Source: Neoasaia chiangmaiensis
GTDB lineage: Bacteria; Pseudomonadota; Alphaproteobacteria; Acetobacterales; Acetobacteraceae
Assembly (NCBI RefSeq): GCF_002005465.1
Contig: NZ_CP014691.1
Location: forward strand, 3,317,001 to 3,381,000
Length of the DNA: 64,000 nt
Direction: 5' to 3'
The notes under the pieces are model-generated. The model worked only from the letters and a program-made list of their open reading frames with translations. It was not told the origin of the DNA and ran no database searches. The stretch's first letter is position 1. Each line of letters opens with the position of its first letter. Positions 61,089 to 64,000 of the stretch are shown piece after piece. The position numbers were made by a program, and so were the translations under genes.

Positions 61089-62003
61089 TCATCGTCTGTT
61101 GTCTTCGACATATCGGGCGAAGCTCCGGGCGCAGGGATTTTCATTGTCTGGCCGCCAGACGATCCCGAATTCCAGATGGGAGGAGCCATCCGCGTCCCGG
61201 ATTTCCGTGATCGCGATGTCATGGCCATGCCGATCGCGGATCAGCGGTAGCCACGAGGCGGGAAGCAGGGCGACGCCTTCGTTGTTCTGGACGAGTGCGA
61301 CGATCCTGTTGCTGCCGATATCATGACGCTGGATCTTTGGGCGGATGCCGGTTTCCCCGAGCTTGCGCTGGATGAGTGCCTCGAAGTCCTGACCCGCGTT
61401 GTCGCGTCCCGTGAGGAACGTCCCGTGACGCAGGTCTGTCCAGGATACTTCCGGTCGTGTTGCCAGGGGATGATCAGGGGGGAGTGCGGCCACGATGCGG
61501 TCGCTCCACAGAGGCGTGACCCGTAACGCAGGGACCAGGTTGCGGCGGGTGACGACCGCGAAATCGATCTGCCCGCGCTGGAGCCGGCGCAGCAGCCTCT
61601 TGCCTGTACCCTCGGAATAGCGAAAGACGATATCGGGGTGAGTGGCGCGGAAGTCTGCCGTGAAGGTCGAGAGTCTTCCGGGCAGGACGCAGGTCTGGAT
61701 ACCGATAGAGATCTGGCCATTCTCGCCCTTGCCCGTCCGCCGAGCGCGGGCGTTCATGCCGGCCACATTGTCCAGGATCGTCTGGCTCCAGCGGATGAAT
61801 TCCCTTCCGAACGCAGTTGGTGTAGCACCGGCCGGAGAGCGGGTGAACAGCCGGACATCAAGCCGTTCCTCCAGGTTGTGCAGGGATCGGCTGACGGCGG
61901 ATTGTCGGGTATTTAGGAAACGCGCCGCGCCATGGATACTGCCATGCTCGGCGATCGCCCGCACGCATAGCAGTTGCCACAAATCGAATGGAGGGCGCCG
62001 CAT
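61089..62003 (-). CDS. LysR-family transcriptional regulator (element B cap)
   Basis: 304 residues. HTH: FDLWQLLCVRAIAEHGSIHG then NTRQSAVSRSLHNLEERLDV. Effector domain with VVTRRNLVPALRVTPLWSDR. It converges on the trb operon and occupies the same place as the LysR gene at 16,923 in element A, to which it is a distant homologue. The position suggests control of transfer, or simply a conserved element end. Confidence 0.87.
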   Translation of the reverse strand: MRRPPFDLWQLLCVRAIAEHGSIHGAARFLNTRQSAVSRSLHNLEERLDVRLFTRSPAGATPTAFGREFIRWSQTILDNVAGMNARARRTGKGENGQISIGIQTCVLPGRLSTFTADFRATHPDIVFRYSEGTGKRLLRRLQRGQIDFAVVTRRNLVPALRVTPLWSDRIVAALPPDHPLATRPEVSWTDLRHGTFLTGRDNAGQDFEALIQRKLGETGIRPKIQRHDIGSNRIVALVQNNEGVALLPASWLPLIRDRHGHDIAITEIRDADGSSHLEFGIVWRPDNENPCARSFARYVEDNRR

Positions 62004-62009
62004 TACCGG

Positions 62010-62536
62010 TCACCCAGCCCGGACACGGCGCGGCGTGATGACCGTATAGACAGAGGGCTGCACGAAGAGCGTTATGGTTATGCTGCCGATCATGCCGCTG
62101 AAGATTACCATCCCCAACATGTAGCAACTGCGTAATTCGGCGCCATGATCGGCAGCAGCAACTCCATCACCACCACCACGCCGGTGGCCATGATAACCGG
62201 CTGGACATGAATGTCCGTCGCAGTTCCGTTTGCCATCCCCCGGTTGAGATGGTCTCGGTACAGAAGCCCGTTGGCGACCCCACGATCAGGATGCCGTGGT
62301 TGCTGACGAGGCCGATCAGCGCGATCAGCCCGAATTTGAAGGGAGAAGACGAGCAGTTTGCTCTTCTGCACGTATTGCTGGGCGTCGGACTGCCAGTCAT
62401 AGCTGTAACCAGCGGAAAGCTCTGATGCCCGCGCTTTGAGGCCGGCTATAGCGTTGCCCATTGTGGCACCTTTCCTAAGAATGGCTCGAAGCGTCGCCGA
62501 ATTTTGCAGGCTGATATACTCCATGCGGATGCCCAT
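62010..62536 (-). pseudogene. RND efflux pump (AcrB-like) remnant
   Basis: Pieces of an RND transporter C-terminal half can be read across several frames. GLKARASELSAGYSYDW is the periplasmic loop, GLIALIGLVSNHGILIVG corresponds to a membrane segment, and MLGMVIFSGMIGSITITLFV then QPSVYTVI is the last segment, ending at a TGA at 62,010-62,012. The order is right but about 70 or more residues are missing between pieces. It is clearly inactive. It lies directly upstream of the LysR gene on the same strand. Confidence 0.82.
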
Positions 62537-62681
62537 CTCTGACCATGCAGCAAAAGACGTTCCGACCAGAATCTCTGGATTTCCTATACTCGGAAGCGAC
62601 TACTGAAGAAATTTGCATTTTACATAGGTGGTTTTTCGATCTGAGTTGGGTTAATTGATTGAGGAGGTATAAATTTATAAA

Positions 62682-62711
62682 TAGGTCATATTATTTAAAT
62701 AGTATGACCTA
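62682..62711. repeat. 30-base near-perfect AT-rich palindrome
   Basis: TAGGTCATATTATTT is followed directly by its complement with one mismatch. It lies in a segment far more AT-rich than the rest of the window (62,600-62,800). The nearby RND remnant and TetR gene make it a possible operator, but no regulator can be assigned. Confidence 0.55.
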
Positions 62712-62738
62712 TAAACACAAAAACTATCATGCATTTAC

Positions 62739-62774
62739 TATATAAAAAATATTATACGGTTTATTTTTTATATA
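62739..62774. terminator. AT-rich hairpin downstream of the TetR gene
   Basis: Thirteen-base arms (TATATAAAAAATA and its exact complement) enclose a 10-base loop. It begins 25 bases beyond the TetR stop codon in the direction of transcription. The A/T tracts could make a terminator, although the stem has no G or C. Confidence 0.4.
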
Positions 62775-62799
62775 AAATCTAGACTTGGTAGTGATGTAT

Positions 62800-63417
62800 T
62801 TATTTCAAAATAAACTCAAAGACGGTTTGAACAAAGTTCTTGAGTGGAGCGTCACTTTTTTCGACGCGCATGCGCAAGATAGCTCCCTCCCATCCATTCA
62901 GCAGGAACTGCGCCAACTGCGCCGGTGGAGCGTCATTGAGGATGGCTTTCTGGTGTTGAGCGTCCGCGATACACTGCTCGAAAAGCCCCCCCCAGGTTTT
63001 GAAATGGCCCGAAAGGCAGGAGCGAATAATCGCACTCTGGTCCGCCACTTCGAGACTCAGATTGCCCAGCATGCAGCCGCGCACATATCCGCTGGTCTCA
63101 AAGCCCCGGATGCGCTCGTCGAAATAATTCTGGAGCCGTACCATCGGTGCGACGTCCGGATCAGTCAGCACTGACCTCAGCTCGGCAAGGTTGTTGCCAA
63201 AATAGGCATCCACCACTTCCCGACCGAACTCTTCCTTGCTCGCGAAGTGATTATAAAACGAGCCCTTCGGGACGTTGGCGGCGTCAACGATGTCCTTGAT
63301 TCCCGTCGCCGCGTAGCCGCTCTCGTGAAGCAGCTTCCCGCCAGCGCGGATCAGGTTGAGGCGCGTTTCGGGGCGCGGCTTAGGACCACGCCGGGGTGTG
63401 GTAGCTTGCAATCCCAT
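62800..63417 (-). CDS. TetR/AcrR-family transcriptional regulator
   Basis: 205 residues from the ATG at 63417, with GAGGG ten bases upstream; an in-frame TTG lies two codons earlier. The HTH reads GKLLHESGYAATGIKDIVDA, then ANVPKGSFYNHFASKEEFGR, and the C-terminal domain begins at DAYFGNNLAELRSVL. It probably represses its own gene and the divergent aldehyde dehydrogenase through the two GACCGGTC sites upstream. The inducer is unknown, perhaps an electrophile or aldehyde. Confidence 0.87.
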   Translation of the reverse strand: MGLQATTPRRGPKPRPETRLNLIRAGGKLLHESGYAATGIKDIVDAANVPKGSFYNHFASKEEFGREVVDAYFGNNLAELRSVLTDPDVAPMVRLQNYFDERIRGFETSGYVRGCMLGNLSLEVADQSAIIRSCLSGHFKTWGGLFEQCIADAQHQKAILNDAPPAQLAQFLLNGWEGAILRMRVEKSDAPLKNFVQTVFEFILK

Positions 63418-63444
63418 ATCCAACAGGCCCTCAAAACTCTCATA

Positions 63445-63578
63445 TGACCGGTCGTCTTGATTTATCTCTCACGGGTGCCCCGTGTCAAGACGGCATTGAT
63501 CACCCGGCACGCGAACCGGAAGCGGACGCATTATGAACAGTTGGTCCCGGCGGGTTGACATCATTAAAGTGACCGGTC
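63445..63578. promoter_or_regulatory. two GACCGGTC operator-like sites in the TetR/ALDH divergent region
   Basis: TGACCGGTC followed within a few bases by CTT occurs at 63,445-63,453 and 63,570-63,578, each with an 8-base perfect palindrome (GACCGGTC at 63,446-63,453 and 63,571-63,578). They are 125 bases apart in the 425-base gap between the two divergent genes. The rest of this gap (63,579-63,842) shows no gene, and its right half is AT-rich. Confidence 0.6.
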
Positions 63579-63842
63579 ATCTTAAATTAAGAAAGATGAT
63601 GTTTGCCGATGGAGGAGCGCCAGTCGGGTTGCCGTGCATGGAAATATCGACCGCTTCTCAGGTGGTGTAAGGCTCGTTTTGGTCCCGGTATTTTTGTCTG
63701 CATTTTCTTTGCCGTAGTTATATTACTTATTTATCAGGAAATAACATAAGAAAATGCAGATAAATTCCAGAGTTTCCTCGCGTTTTATCTGGCTGTTCCG
63801 TGACTTTGTCTTCCGTTTTACAGTATATAGGAAGTGTGAACC

Positions 63843-64000
63843 ATGACTGTGTATCGTACGATCAACCCTACCACGGGACAGCTCGAAAAATCTTACGACC
63901 TGCATGGACAGGCGGAAGTCGCTCAGCGGCTGCAAGTGGCCCACACGACATGGTTGGACGACTGGAAGCTGAGATCCTTTGAACAGCGAGCCGACATTCT
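63843..64000 (+). CDS. aldehyde dehydrogenase, N-terminal part (cut by window end)
   Basis: The first 52 codons are visible: MTVYRTINPTTGQLEKSYDL, later AHTTWLDDWKLRSFEQRADI. This is the usual N-terminus of succinate-semialdehyde-type aldehyde dehydrogenases. An AGGAAG lies upstream of the ATG. The catalytic region is outside the window. Divergent from the TetR gene, which likely controls it. Confidence 0.8.
   Translation, partial: MTVYRTINPTTGQLEKSYDLHGQAEVAQRLQVAHTTWLDDWKLRSFEQRADI

Overview
The window is high-GC (roughly 60%) alphaproteobacterial accessory DNA, most likely from an acetic acid bacterium (Acetobacteraceae such as Komagataeibacter, Gluconacetobacter or Acetobacter). The assignment is inferred from codon usage, an IS5/IS1031-like transposase remnant and the style of the conjugation genes. 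No rRNA, complete tRNA or core housekeeping operon is present. The window consists mainly of two related but diverged integrative conjugative elements (ICEs) lying head to tail around a 45-bp fragment of an initiator tRNA gene.

Element A (1 to about 24,400) is degraded. It starts with the last codons of a VirD2-like relaxase (1-188). Cargo follows: an IS remnant and a ten-gene minus-strand operon under a GntR/UTRA repressor (12,325 down to 961). That operon encodes a BMP-type nucleoside ABC importer, a cysteine hydrolase, a PfkB kinase, a nucleoside phosphorylase, a SIS-domain protein, an aldehyde dehydrogenase and a TonB-dependent receptor. Conjugation genes resume with traG (13,984), a small RHH-like protein and a trbB cut off after about 86 codons; all later trb genes are missing. 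Then come a LysR gene and a minus-strand operon (22,101 down to 17,954) of a CMD-like protein, an isochorismatase-like protein, a cupin, an MFS pump and a MarR regulator. A broken dehydrogenase and a tyrosine integrase end the element beside the tRNA-fMet fragment at 24,403-24,447.

Element B (about 24,450 to at least 61,100) looks largely intact. It opens with a large serine recombinase whose last codons are read from the tRNA fragment, then a RecD2-like helicase. A defence-like block follows (28,904-36,097): an sce7726/sce7725/RES-domain operon, a PD-(D/E)XK-like protein, a DUF6880 protein and a DNA methyltransferase. A MarR-GNAT regulator/acetyltransferase with a perfect operator palindrome comes next. 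The replication and regulation module (DUF736, XRE, frameshifted DUF2285, HTH, RepA) leads into transfer genes (DUF2840, TraF peptidase, DUF736, lytic transglycosylase, candidate oriT, relaxase). After a second cargo block (two hydrolases, LysR, CcdAB) the type IV secretion operon runs uninterrupted: traG, RHH protein, trbB-C-D-E-J-L-F-G-I and a DUF2274 protein, closed by a LysR gene.

The right end (62,000-64,000) holds an RND-efflux pseudogene, a very AT-rich palindromic spacer, a TetR gene with two matching operator-like sites and the start of an aldehyde dehydrogenase. Comparing the elements shows one cargo site between relaxase and traG used in both, the same LysR cap after the trb region, and a conserved double hairpin before trbB. 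The most interesting candidate system is the sce7726/sce7725/RES operon and its neighbours.
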